A stretch of 9,190 nucleotides of DNA from Minisyncoccota bacterium (GTDB taxonomy: Bacteria; Patescibacteriota; Minisyncoccia; UBA6257; 1-14-0-10-40-38). Positions 1 to 5,831 of this stretch are shown piece after piece. Every line of letters starts with the position of its first letter. Within the stretch, counting starts at the first letter, position 1. The stretch spans positions 1 to 9,190 of the forward strand of contig JAGVPS010000052.1 of assembly GCA_020052135.1 (NCBI GenBank). The letters are read 5' to 3'. Both the position numbers and the translations under genes were made by a program. The notes beneath the pieces are model-generated. The model made no database searches. It was not told the DNA's origin and was given only the letters and a program-made list of their open reading frames with translations.

Positions 1-793
1 TCGTGAACGGAGCATTCGGATTAACTGAAGAAGTCAGTATGAGCGAACCATCTTGCAATACACAATGAGTGAGGTCCGTGGGGTTGCCGCTCCATACGTT
101 GTATTCAAGGGGTAGTGCTGTGAGGAGTAGATTTTCCCCTGATGCTGTTGCATCAAGTATGTAATTTGCGAAGTTGAAGTGGGGAATGCCGGCAAGCACC
201 GTCTGCGTGAAAGGGATCGTTGATACCGAGACGGTAAGTCCACCTTTTTTAACCGTCATCGTATTCGCCGTAATAGTCGCGGCAGTTAAGGTAGCTTGTT
301 CCCCAGTGCGAGCACCCTTTGCCCTTTTCCAATCTTTCCGAGGCGTAGTGGATATGGTAATAAGGTCATTAGTAGCGTAGTCTTCGCTCAGCGTCCCGAC
401 CAATGATATATGTGTGGTGCCGACGGGATAGGTGATGCTGTTGCTGAAAGTAACTTCAGGAGAAGAAGGTTTGATATCAACGGGACCCGCAAGGATCGTT
501 CCGTTTTGATCACGCAAAGTGATATTCGTAATATCTTGCGTATCTGACGAACCGCTCGTTCCCTCCCAACCGGAAACCCAAAACGTAGTTTGGCTGACCT
601 TAAGCGGTTCACCTCCTACGGTTACCGCAAACGCGCCGAGTGGTTGATTAGGAAGAGTTACGGCAACGATTTGCGCGGGAACGGTGAACGACTTTTCAAT
701 AATGACGGTAAGCGGGGATGCACCCGTTGCCTGTCCAAAAACACCAGCAAACACAAGGCTTATTACTCCTACGAACGTAATAAATTTATTCAT
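1..793 (-). CDS. Secreted repeat-containing surface protein, N-terminal part (runs off the window)
   Basis: Reading from the ATG at 793 downwards, the frame stays open for 264 codons to the window edge, so the gene is truncated only by the window and its stop lies outside. Residues 1-25 (MNKFITFVGVISLVFAGVFG then QATGA) form a typical signal peptide: Lys near the N-terminus, a hydrophobic core, then small residues for cleavage. The rest is rich in Thr, Val, Ser and Ile with few charges, as in extracellular beta-sandwich proteins. Two modules appear to repeat: LTV at residues 28-30 and again at 186-188, each followed by a similar pattern and by DQNGTILAGP (95-104) versus LQDGSLILTS (246-255). 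Such modular secreted proteins are common in Parcubacteria, where they are usually annotated hypothetical. A role in the cell surface or attachment is inference only. A promoter sits directly upstream with no Shine-Dalgarno. The opposite-strand frames here look like shadows. Confidence 0.8.
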   Translation of the reverse strand, partial: MNKFITFVGVISLVFAGVFGQATGASPLTVIIEKSFTVPAQIVAVTLPNQPLGAFAVTVGGEPLKVSQTTFWVSGWEGTSGSSDTQDITNITLRDQNGTILAGPVDIKPSSPEVTFSNSITYPVGTTHISLVGTLSEDYATNDLITISTTPRKDWKRAKGARTGEQATLTAATITANTMTVKKGGLTVSVSTIPFTQTVLAGIPHFNFANYILDATASGENLLLTALPLEYNVWSGNPTDLTHCVLQDGSLILTSSVNPNAPFT

Positions 794-800
794 AAAATGA

Positions 801-829
801 ATGATACCATATAATGGAAAAATATGCAA
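801..829 (-). promoter_or_regulatory. Sigma70-type promoter of the surface protein gene, leaderless geometry
   Basis: On the minus strand TTGCAT (824-829) is followed after exactly 17 bp by TATCAT (801-806). The predicted transcription start falls at about 793-794, the first base of the ATG or one before it. There is no Shine-Dalgarno between promoter and start, so the mRNA would be leaderless. Confidence 0.6.
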
Positions 830-852
830 TACCCCGTATGTGAAGCAGTGAT

Positions 853-882
853 TTGCTCCGCTATGTTAGATTTTGCTATAGT
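853..882 (+). promoter_or_regulatory. Promoter of tRNA-Thr
   Basis: TTGCTC (853-858) and TATAGT (877-882) are separated by 18 bp. The -10 box is preceded by TGC (874-876), an extended -10. The predicted start near 889 lies about 7 nt before the mature tRNA 5' end, a normal distance for a tRNA leader. Confidence 0.55.
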
Positions 883-895
883 TTTTTGGGTGCAT

Positions 896-970
896 GCCAC
901 CTTAGCTCAGTGGTAGAGCGGTCCCTTCGTAAGGGAAAGGTCCCCGGTTCAAGTCCGGGAGGTGGCTCCA
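896..970 (+). tRNA. tRNA-Thr (anticodon CGT)
   Basis: A full cloverleaf can be folded by eye. The acceptor stem is GCCACCT with AGGTGGC, the D-arm GCTC-AGTGGTA-GAGC, and the anticodon loop TTCGTAA with anticodon CGT at 929-931, which reads ACG (Thr). The T-arm is CCCGG-TTCAAGT-CCGGG, the discriminator base is T, and the 3' CCA is genome-encoded (968-970). The variable region is the short five-base type (AGGTC). The anticodon stem has a G27-A43 mismatch at its base but four normal pairs below it. The gene stands alone, with its own promoter upstream and a short basic protein gene downstream. Confidence 0.95.
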
Positions 971-989
971 GAATCAGAGTTTTATGGTG

Positions 990-995
990 TATAAT
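990..995 (+). promoter_or_regulatory. Consensus -10 box (TATAAT) ahead of the short basic protein gene
   Basis: A perfect TATAAT lies 20 bp after the tRNA CCA end, with TG directly before it but no recognisable -35. The predicted start near 1002 gives a leader of about 30 nt containing AAGGAG (1023-1028). The gene may alternatively be read through from the tRNA promoter. Confidence 0.4.
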
Positions 996-1031
996 TATTT
1001 CAAGTCATCACCTTCCCTTAGAAAGGAGCAA

Positions 1032-1250
1032 ATGGTGACAAAGTCAAAAAAGCCGAAGAAGTCTCAGAAGCGAAAGAAGTTGAAGAAACCCAAGACAGAA
1101 AAGTGGAGACGTCAAATCGACATCATGGCGATTCCAGGAGTGCGCGAGGCTCTGCAAAGAGTAGCCGATGCCGTGAGAGAAGACGATCGCCGAGAACGCT
1201 ATCGGAGAGCTCAAGGATTGGCACGTCTTCGCGACCTGCCCTTGAACTGA
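1032..1250 (+). CDS. Short Lys/Arg-rich protein of unknown function (72 residues)
   Basis: I do not recognise this protein. Residues 1-25 are almost continuous Lys with Ser, Pro and Gln, a disordered nucleic-acid-binding-like tail. Residues 26-67 look like one or two amphipathic helices rich in Arg, Glu and Ala (around VREALQRVADAVREDDRRER). No membrane segment, signal peptide or cysteine is present. The start is chosen from a classical AAGGAG at 1023-1028. The spacing to ATG 1032 is only 3 nt, and the adjacent GTG at 1035 has the better spacing of 6 nt, so either may be used. An in-frame ATG at 984 overlaps the -10 box and is unlikely. The gene ends in TGA just before a strong terminator, which supports a discrete transcript. 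Binding to RNA or ribosomes would fit the charge but is only a guess. Coding status is probable, not certain. Confidence 0.55.
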   Translation: MVTKSKKPKKSQKRKKLKKPKTEKWRRQIDIMAIPGVREALQRVADAVREDDRRERYRRAQGLARLRDLPLN

Positions 1251-1265
1251 TTCTGGAGTTGTCCT

Positions 1266-1289
1266 GAGCCGTACGCGGCTCATTTTTTT
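1266..1289 (+). terminator. Rho-independent terminator after the short basic protein gene
   Basis: GAGCCG (1266-1271), loop TACG, CGGCTC (1276-1281) form a perfect 6-bp GC-rich stem, followed by A and seven T residues (1283-1289). It separates the tRNA and small-protein unit from prfB, whose promoter begins two bases later. Confidence 0.85.
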
Positions 1290-1290
1290 G

Positions 1291-1319
1291 TTGTAAGGTT
1301 TGCTGAAATTTGTTACAGT
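1291..1319 (+). promoter_or_regulatory. Promoter of prfB, very short leader
   Basis: TTGTAA (1291-1296) and TACAGT (1314-1319) are 17 bp apart, and TGT (1311-1313) makes the -10 extended. The predicted start near 1326 leaves about 5 nt before the ATG at 1331, with no Shine-Dalgarno. Confidence 0.5.
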
Positions 1320-1330
1320 AGCAAAATTCC

Positions 1331-2071
1331 ATGACTGAATCTCCCTTAAAGTCTCTCACGGGTAAATACGATAAACTACCCGCCCTGCTTTCCCTATATG
1401 CGGGCGCGGGAGGCGATGACGCAAAGGACTGGGCGGATATGCTGTTTCGCATGTATTTTCGCTACGCCGAACGGCGTGGCTGGAAAATGGCGCAGACTGA
1501 TGATCGAGCAATGGAAATTAAGGGCGATTTTGCGTACGGAACTTTAAGAAAAGAATCAGGGGTACATCGCCTGGTGCGCATCTCGCCCTTTTCAGGAAAA
1601 AAACTGAGACATACTTCGTTTGCACTTGTTGAAGTGGTGCCTATTTTGCCTGAATTTGAAGCGCGGAATCTCGTGATTCCCGCAGAAGACATAGAAGTAA
1701 CTTTTTCACGCGCGGGTGGGCCGGGAGGCCAAAATGTAAATAAAGTAGAAACCGCGGTACGGGTTCACCATAAACCAACGGGCATTGTGATTTCCTCGCG
1801 CGCGGAGCGGGCGCAAGCTCAGAATAGGGAAAAGGCCATGCAACTTCTAAAATCGAAGCTCGTTATCCTTATGGAAGAACAGCATAAAAAGGAGCTTACT
1901 GCGCTTCGCACAAAAGTAAAACCGGAATGGGGGAATCAGATCCGATCCTATGTGCTCCACCCCTATCAGATGGTTAAGGATCATCGCACTAAAGTAGAGG
2001 TACATCAGCCGGACAAGGTATTAGACGGGGATTTGGACAAGTTTATTGAGGCAGAGCTAGAATTGTCATAA
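1331..2071 (+). CDS. prfB: Peptide chain release factor 2, short form lacking domain 1
   Basis: Class I release factor that recognises UGA and UAA stop codons in the ribosomal A site and triggers peptidyl-tRNA hydrolysis. The stop-recognition motif SPF, diagnostic of RF2 rather than RF1, is at residues 85-87 within HRLVRISPFSGKK. The catalytic GGQ is at 132-134 in GGPGGQNVNK. The C-terminal part (WGNQIRSYVL, VLDGDLDKFIEA) is typical of domains 3/4. At 246 residues it is about 120 shorter than E. coli RF2 (365). The protein begins where family domain 2 begins (GAGGDDAKDWADML at 25-38), so the N-terminal helical domain 1 is absent. It is not hidden by a programmed frameshift: an in-frame TAG (1319-1321) and a terminator lie directly upstream. 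It precedes ftsE and ftsX, an order also seen in Firmicutes. Identification is certain; whether the short form is normal in this lineage is inference. Confidence 0.96.
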   Translation: MTESPLKSLTGKYDKLPALLSLYAGAGGDDAKDWADMLFRMYFRYAERRGWKMAQTDDRAMEIKGDFAYGTLRKESGVHRLVRISPFSGKKLRHTSFALVEVVPILPEFEARNLVIPAEDIEVTFSRAGGPGGQNVNKVETAVRVHHKPTGIVISSRAERAQAQNREKAMQLLKSKLVILMEEQHKKELTALRTKVKPEWGNQIRSYVLHPYQMVKDHRTKVEVHQPDKVLDGDLDKFIEAELELS

Positions 2072-2075
2072 AACC

Positions 2076-2181
2076 GATGCGAAAATACAAATTTGGATGC
2101 GAATGATGCGAAGATGTGATACACTTTCATAGTAGAAAGACATATTTTTTTAGCATGTGCCATTCGCTAAGGCATTCGCAT
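2076..2181 (+). repeat. GATGCGAA direct repeats with an inverted partner in the prfB-ftsE spacer
   Basis: GATGCGAA occurs three times, at 2076-2083, 2096-2103 and 2105-2112. The second copy extends to ATGCGAAT (2097-2104), which has its exact inverse complement ATTCGCAT at 2174-2181, five bases before the ftsE ATG. CATTCGC is also doubled at 2161 and 2173. A weak promoter candidate, TTGGAT (2093-2098) with GATACA (2118-2123), overlaps the repeats. A regulatory role is inference. Confidence 0.4.
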
Positions 2182-2185
2182 ACCT

Positions 2186-2869
2186 ATGATCGGCTTTTAC
2201 AATGTCTCAAAAGTCTACAGCCGCGATTCAGTTGCGGTGGAAGACATTAATATAGAAATTAAGTCAGGGGAGTTCGTTTCCTTAGTGGGAAAATCCGGCG
2301 CTGGGAAGTCGACTTTGATTAAGCTTTTAATTGGAGAGGAAAAACCGACCAAGGGGCGGGTGGTTATGGGTTCGGAAGAGGTAAATAAACTAAAAAGCCA
2401 CGAGCTTCCGTATTTGCGGCGGCAAATCGGCATCGTGTTCCAAGATTTTAAATTACTGTCTACGAAGACCGCGTACGAAAACGTGGCATTTGCGCTTGAA
2501 GTTGAAGGGCGGTCCCAGCACGAAATTCAGGATGTGGTGCCGCAGGTGCTCGACATGGTGGGCCTTTCAGACAAGGCACGGCATTTTCCCCATCAATTAT
2601 CCGGTGGAGAACAGCAGCGCGTCGGTATTGCGCGGGCGATGATCCATCGGCCAGCGATCATCATCGCGGACGAACCGAGTGGTAATTTAGACGAAGATAA
2701 TACGGAGGAAATCATGCGATTGCTTTCAAAAATTAATGAACTAGGAACCACAGTGCTTTTAGCTACGCACAATCGTCATGTGGTTAATTATTTGAACAAG
2801 CGGGTTATTGAGCTCCGCAACGGAAGGGTTGCTCGTGATGAAGCCAAGGGGAAATATCATGTGTCATGA
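2186..2869 (+). CDS. ftsE: Cell division ATP-binding protein FtsE
   Basis: ABC-type ATPase that pairs with FtsX in the cytoplasmic membrane. In studied bacteria FtsEX links the division machinery to activation of peptidoglycan hydrolases outside the cell. All nucleotide-binding elements are intact: Walker A GKSGAGKS (35-42), Q-loop Gln86 in VFQDFKLL, signature LSGGE (138-142), Walker B IIIADE (158-163) with the following PSGNLD, and the switch His195 in LLATHNRH. The PSGNLD after Walker B and the FQDFKLL Q-loop are FtsE-like. The length of 227 residues is normal. It starts at ATG 2186, with no good Shine-Dalgarno (only TAAGG 14 nt away). It follows prfB by 114 bp and precedes ftsX by 81 bp. 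That second gap is unusual, because ftsE and ftsX commonly overlap. Confidence 0.96.
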   Translation: MIGFYNVSKVYSRDSVAVEDINIEIKSGEFVSLVGKSGAGKSTLIKLLIGEEKPTKGRVVMGSEEVNKLKSHELPYLRRQIGIVFQDFKLLSTKTAYENVAFALEVEGRSQHEIQDVVPQVLDMVGLSDKARHFPHQLSGGEQQRVGIARAMIHRPAIIIADEPSGNLDEDNTEEIMRLLSKINELGTTVLLATHNRHVVNYLNKRVIELRNGRVARDEAKGKYHVS

Positions 2870-2950
2870 AAATGAAAAATGACAATGAAAAATTTTATAA
2901 TTTGAAACTTCCATGTTAAACTTTGATCTTTAAATTTTAGATTATCTACT
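2870..2950 (+). other. AT-rich ftsE-ftsX spacer with a direct repeat and possible internal promoter
   Basis: This AT-rich spacer holds the direct repeat AATGAAAAAT at 2871-2880 and 2884-2893. An extended -10 candidate, TGT plus TAAACT (2914-2922), would start transcription about 20 nt before ftsX. TAGATT (2938-2943) would give a leaderless start. Neither has a convincing -35. A 17-codon frame beginning at 2866 overlaps the ftsE stop as ATGA and ends at 2919. It is probably meaningless but could be a translational bridge to ftsX. Confidence 0.3.
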
Positions 2951-3853
2951 ATGCTCACCACACTTGCACGCATTATAAAATATGGCATTCAAAGTTTTCG
3001 AAGGAACGTACTCACTTCGATTGCTACTATTATCGTTATGGTGCTTGCGCTTCTCGTATTTCAGGGGCTTATTATGTTTAATATGCTCACTAAAATCGCC
3101 GTGCAATCTCTGCAAGACAAAATTGACATAAGCGTGTATTTTAAAACCACAGTTCCCGAAGACAAAATACTGGAAATATCCCGATCCATAGAGTCGCTCG
3201 AGGAAGTAAAAACCGTAACGTATGTGTCTCGTGAAAAGGCTCTGGAGCTTTTTGAGGAAAAGTACAAGGGAAATGAAACTATTTCGCAAGCTCTGGATGA
3301 GCTCGAAACCAATCCGCTCCTTGCGTCCGTGAACATCAAAGCCCGTGATCCAAATGAGTACGGAAAGATCGCCGAATATATCAACGGGGGATTTGCCGAG
3401 GAAGTGCAAAAGGTAAGCTATACCGAAAGCCGCGTAGCTATAGAGCGGTTAAACAAGATTGTTGATACCGCCGAAAAGATGGGCTTTGCGCTCACGCTCT
3501 TCCTTGCGTTTACGGCAATCTTAGTTACCTTCAATACCATCCAGCTTGCCATCTATTCAAACCGAGAGGAAATTTCGATTATGCGACTCGTGGGCGCGTC
3601 AAATATTTTTATTCGGGGTCCGTATGTGGTGGAGGCGGTGCTTTTTGGCATTGTGGCAACGTTCATAAGCATGGCGCTCATGATTCCAGTTATCCAAATG
3701 AGCGCGCCATATATCACCTCTTTTTTGAACGACAATATCGAGACTCATTTCTACGGGAATTTTTTCTCTTTTTTCTTTTATCAGTTGTTGTTTGGTATAG
3801 GTTTAGGGGTTATCTCCGGAGTTATTGCCATCCGCCGCTACCTCAGGGTGTAG
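2951..3853 (+). CDS. ftsX: Cell division membrane protein FtsX
   Basis: Permease-like partner of FtsE. It does not transport a solute but relays ATPase state to extracellular wall hydrolases. The 300 residues show the family layout: a short cytoplasmic N-terminus with RNVLTSIATI, membrane segment 1 (about 23-46), an extracellular domain (about 47-172), then three further segments (about 176-200, 222-247 and 270-296). Family hallmarks are DISVYFK (59-65), YVSREKALELF in the extracellular domain, and NREEISIMRLVGAS between segments 2 and 3. The start ATG 2951 leaves the canonical N-terminal sequence intact and has no Shine-Dalgarno. It ends in TAG and converges with the export cassette 29 bp away. 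No FtsX-regulated hydrolase is visible in the window. Confidence 0.96.
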   Translation: MLTTLARIIKYGIQSFRRNVLTSIATIIVMVLALLVFQGLIMFNMLTKIAVQSLQDKIDISVYFKTTVPEDKILEISRSIESLEEVKTVTYVSREKALELFEEKYKGNETISQALDELETNPLLASVNIKARDPNEYGKIAEYINGGFAEEVQKVSYTESRVAIERLNKIVDTAEKMGFALTLFLAFTAILVTFNTIQLAIYSNREEISIMRLVGASNIFIRGPYVVEAVLFGIVATFISMALMIPVIQMSAPYITSFLNDNIETHFYGNFFSFFFYQLLFGIGLGVISGVIAIRRYLRV

Positions 3854-3870
3854 GTTGCTCCTTAATCCTG

Positions 3871-3887
3871 CGGCGCGGCCGTTTATT
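3871..3887 (+). terminator. Weak hairpin between convergent ftsX and the membrane fusion gene
   Basis: CGGC (3871-3874), loop GCG, GCCG (3878-3881) make a short stem followed by TTTATT. It is the only terminator-like element in the 29-bp convergent gap and overlaps the 3' end of the opposing gene. The stem is only 4 bp, so efficiency is doubtful. Confidence 0.3.
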
Positions 3888-5457
3888 TGACTTTCCCGCC
3901 GTTTACAACCATATCTCCTTCGCTCAAGCCCTCAACAATTTCTATAAGACTTTGATTGTCGCGGAGCCCAACGACAATAGGCACGTTTACCACGTCGCCA
4001 TCCAATACTCTTTTTGCAAAAACTCCGGCTGAATTTCTAATGACTGCAGATTCGGGCAGTATAAGCACGCCTTCTGCGCGAGCCGTCTCAATAAGAATGT
4101 TCGAGGTAAGTCCGCTCTTTAATCGAGTATCTTCAGTGGTAAAAAATATTTTAATCCGGAAGTTTACGACTCCGTCGATTAAAGTTTCCGCAGGATCAAT
4201 AGACCCTACCTTTCCCGCGAATGTTTCGCCGGGGAACGCGTCAATAGTTATACTCGCGGGATTTCCCACAGCTAAAGCTCCAATATCAATCTCGGGAACC
4301 TGAGCTTCAACTTCAAGTCCTCCACTGCCGATAATGCTCACGAGCGGTTTGTACTGTTCGGCAATTTCTCCGATGTCGGCGTCTTCCCGAGTAATAATGC
4401 CGGCAAGGGGAGCGCGGAGTATGGTCTTTGCAATCTGCGTATTCACGGATTGTACCTTTGCCTCGGCTTGCCGCACATACGCTTCCTGCGTGGTAATTTG
4501 CTCCGCAGTTCCGCCACTGAGCGCTATTTGTAAGTTTTGCTCCGCGATGGCAAGATCAGATACCGCATCCGAAAGCTTTTCGTTTGCAGTTGAGATGTTT
4601 TGTATGGCCGTGTTCACATCATCCCGCGCCGAGGACACCGCTGCCTTATAGGCATCGATCGTTGTTTGCGAAAGGCTGGAGGAAGTGAGTATATTGACCG
4701 CGATCGCGGTAAGGTCAAGAAAATTTTTTATCGTATTCAGATGCTGTTTCGCGGTATTCGCGGCGTTTTGAAGGTTGTCATTCGGGTCAAGTTCCAGAAT
4801 AACGGTATGCAAACTGGATAACGCATTTCCTGCAAGTACGCGACCAACTTCAATATTGGATTTCAGTTGCCCATCGGCAACATTGAAGCTAAGAATGGGA
4901 TTTGCGCTATTCGGTCCGGATATAAATTGATCAATATTATTATGAATGGCATTATCAGCTTTGGTATACGCGTCCGAAACCTTTTCAACCACATTTTGTT
5001 TGGCAACCGCCAGGCTGTTTTCTGCTTTAGTAATAGCTGTTTTCTTAAGTTGTATGGTTTCCGGCGAGCTGCCGGTTTTGAGTTCCGCAAGTTTACCACG
5101 TTGAATATCTAAGTTTGCCTTTGCATCATTGAGGTCCGCGAGAAGTAAGCTTCGATCGAGCTCAACGAGTGTTTGCCCTTGAGCTACCTGGTCGCCCACG
5201 CGCACTAAAACACGTGCTACCTGACCGGCTCGCTCAAACGAGAGATCGACAGAAGACTTTGGCTTTGTTTTACCGGTGATTTCGATACTTTTTACGATCG
5301 TTCCGCGCTCTACGCGCACCGTACCGCTTTTTGAATTTTTCGATCCGCCGGATGCAAAAGCAACGCCCACGAGAATCGCTAGAATGAGGATTGTGAAAAC
5401 CCGGGCAGATGTTTTTTTAAACACAGCGCGTATTTGATGAAGAAAGGTTTTTTGCAT
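3883..5457 (-). CDS. HlyD/MacA-type membrane fusion protein with an extended helical region
   Basis: Accessory subunit of an ABC exporter, anchored in the cytoplasmic membrane and projecting outwards. A hydrophobic anchor lies at residues 19-36. The first half of the lipoyl domain is at about 65-102 (GQVARVLVRVGDQVAQGQTL). A long alpha-helical region covers about 105-345. The second lipoyl half follows (ILRAPLAGIITREDADIGE, 346-364), then a beta-barrel (about 380-455) and a membrane-proximal domain (about 456-524, ending VEGLSEGDMVVNGG). The 524 residues exceed MacA of E. coli (371). The extra length lies between the lipoyl halves, notably an Asn/Ser-rich helical stretch at about 165-270. It is the last gene of the cassette, 61 bp after the 90-residue gene. 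The cognate outer-membrane channel is not seen, consistent with a single-membrane exporter such as Bacillus YknWXYZ. The substrate is unknown. Confidence 0.9.
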   Translation of the reverse strand: MQKTFLHQIRAVFKKTSARVFTILILAILVGVAFASGGSKNSKSGTVRVERGTIVKSIEITGKTKPKSSVDLSFERAGQVARVLVRVGDQVAQGQTLVELDRSLLLADLNDAKANLDIQRGKLAELKTGSSPETIQLKKTAITKAENSLAVAKQNVVEKVSDAYTKADNAIHNNIDQFISGPNSANPILSFNVADGQLKSNIEVGRVLAGNALSSLHTVILELDPNDNLQNAANTAKQHLNTIKNFLDLTAIAVNILTSSSLSQTTIDAYKAAVSSARDDVNTAIQNISTANEKLSDAVSDLAIAEQNLQIALSGGTAEQITTQEAYVRQAEAKVQSVNTQIAKTILRAPLAGIITREDADIGEIAEQYKPLVSIIGSGGLEVEAQVPEIDIGALAVGNPASITIDAFPGETFAGKVGSIDPAETLIDGVVNFRIKIFFTTEDTRLKSGLTSNILIETARAEGVLILPESAVIRNSAGVFAKRVLDGDVVNVPIVVGLRDNQSLIEIVEGLSEGDMVVNGGKVK

Positions 5458-5463
5458 AGTTTA

Positions 5464-5469
5464 ATAGTA
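5464..5469 (-). promoter_or_regulatory. Possible -10 box just upstream of the membrane fusion gene
   Basis: On the minus strand TACTAT is followed by six bases and then the ATG, the same leaderless spacing seen at other genes here. No clear -35 is present, so this may be only a secondary start within the operon. Confidence 0.3.
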
Positions 5470-5518
5470 GCTTGGTGCGCGTCTAATTTTTACTGCAAGA
5501 AATTTTCTAACACTCCGT

Positions 5519-5791
5519 CTAGGTATTTGTTTTTCTATTATTTTGTTTTTTAGTCGGCTGTTTTTTCCCGAATATGAATTTAAAGAGCCAGCTTTCGGTA
5601 ATAACGGTGTGTATATTTTCGAATTCTTCTTCGGTAACTCGCGTCATCGTCTTAATCTTTTCTGAAATTTCTTTAAAATCCTTTAAGATGCGCACCACAT
5701 ATACACCGGAGATAGTAAAGACAATCGTTAAGATAATAACTGCCGCAGAAGTAATAAAAAAGAATATGTCTGACGTGAGTGCTGAGCTCAT
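5519..5791 (-). CDS. Small single-span membrane protein in the ABC exporter cassette (90 residues)
   Basis: Residues 9-36 form one strongly hydrophobic segment. A charged, helix-forming stretch follows (about 37-68, with KDFKEISEKIK and TEEEFENI), then WLFKFIFGKK and a basic, Asn/Lys-rich tail. I do not recognise a named family; the layout resembles small coiled-coil membrane proteins such as the DUF948 type, without clear homology. It lies between the ATPase gene (40 bp upstream) and the membrane fusion gene (61 bp downstream) on the same strand, so it is probably co-expressed and may be an accessory subunit, as YknW is for Bacillus YknXYZ (which has more membrane spans). It also has a plausible promoter of its own and no Shine-Dalgarno. 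The overlapping plus-strand frame is a shadow. Confidence 0.75.
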   Translation of the reverse strand: MSSALTSDIFFFITSAAVIILTIVFTISGVYVVRILKDFKEISEKIKTMTRVTEEEFENIHTVITESWLFKFIFGKKQPTKKQNNRKTNT

Positions 5792-5798
5792 ATTTCTA

Positions 5799-5827
5799 AT
5801 AGTATATTATTCCTTGATTGATGTCAC
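5799..5827 (-). promoter_or_regulatory. Internal promoter ahead of the 90-residue membrane protein gene
   Basis: On the minus strand GTGACA (5822-5827) is separated by 17 bp from TACTAT (5799-5804); an overlapping TATACT at 5801-5806 is also a good -10. The predicted start falls 1-3 nt before the ATG at 5791, a leaderless or nearly leaderless arrangement. It would let the last two cassette genes be transcribed separately from the permease and ATPase. Confidence 0.5.
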
Positions 5828-5831
5828 TTTT

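Noticed and set aside
590..814. Plus-strand open frame of 74 codons
   Set aside because: It lies wholly opposite the signal-peptide-bearing surface protein gene, which is open for 264 codons and has a promoter.
984..1031. Upstream ATG at 984 as the start of the short basic protein
   Set aside because: It would overlap the TATAAT box, has no ribosome binding site, and adds a sequence unlike the rest of the protein.
1252..1330. Programmed +1 frameshift providing a missing RF2 N-terminal domain, as in E. coli prfB
   Set aside because: An in-frame TAG, a promoter and a terminator fill the 79 bp upstream, leaving no room for domain 1.
1044..1452. Minus-strand open frames opposite the short basic protein and the prfB 5' end
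   Set aside because: They cross the terminator and the prfB promoter, have no start signal, and yield compositionally odd proteins.
2942..3409. Minus-strand open frame of 155 codons opposite ftsX
   Set aside because: FtsX on the plus strand matches its family from end to end; the opposite frame is a shadow.
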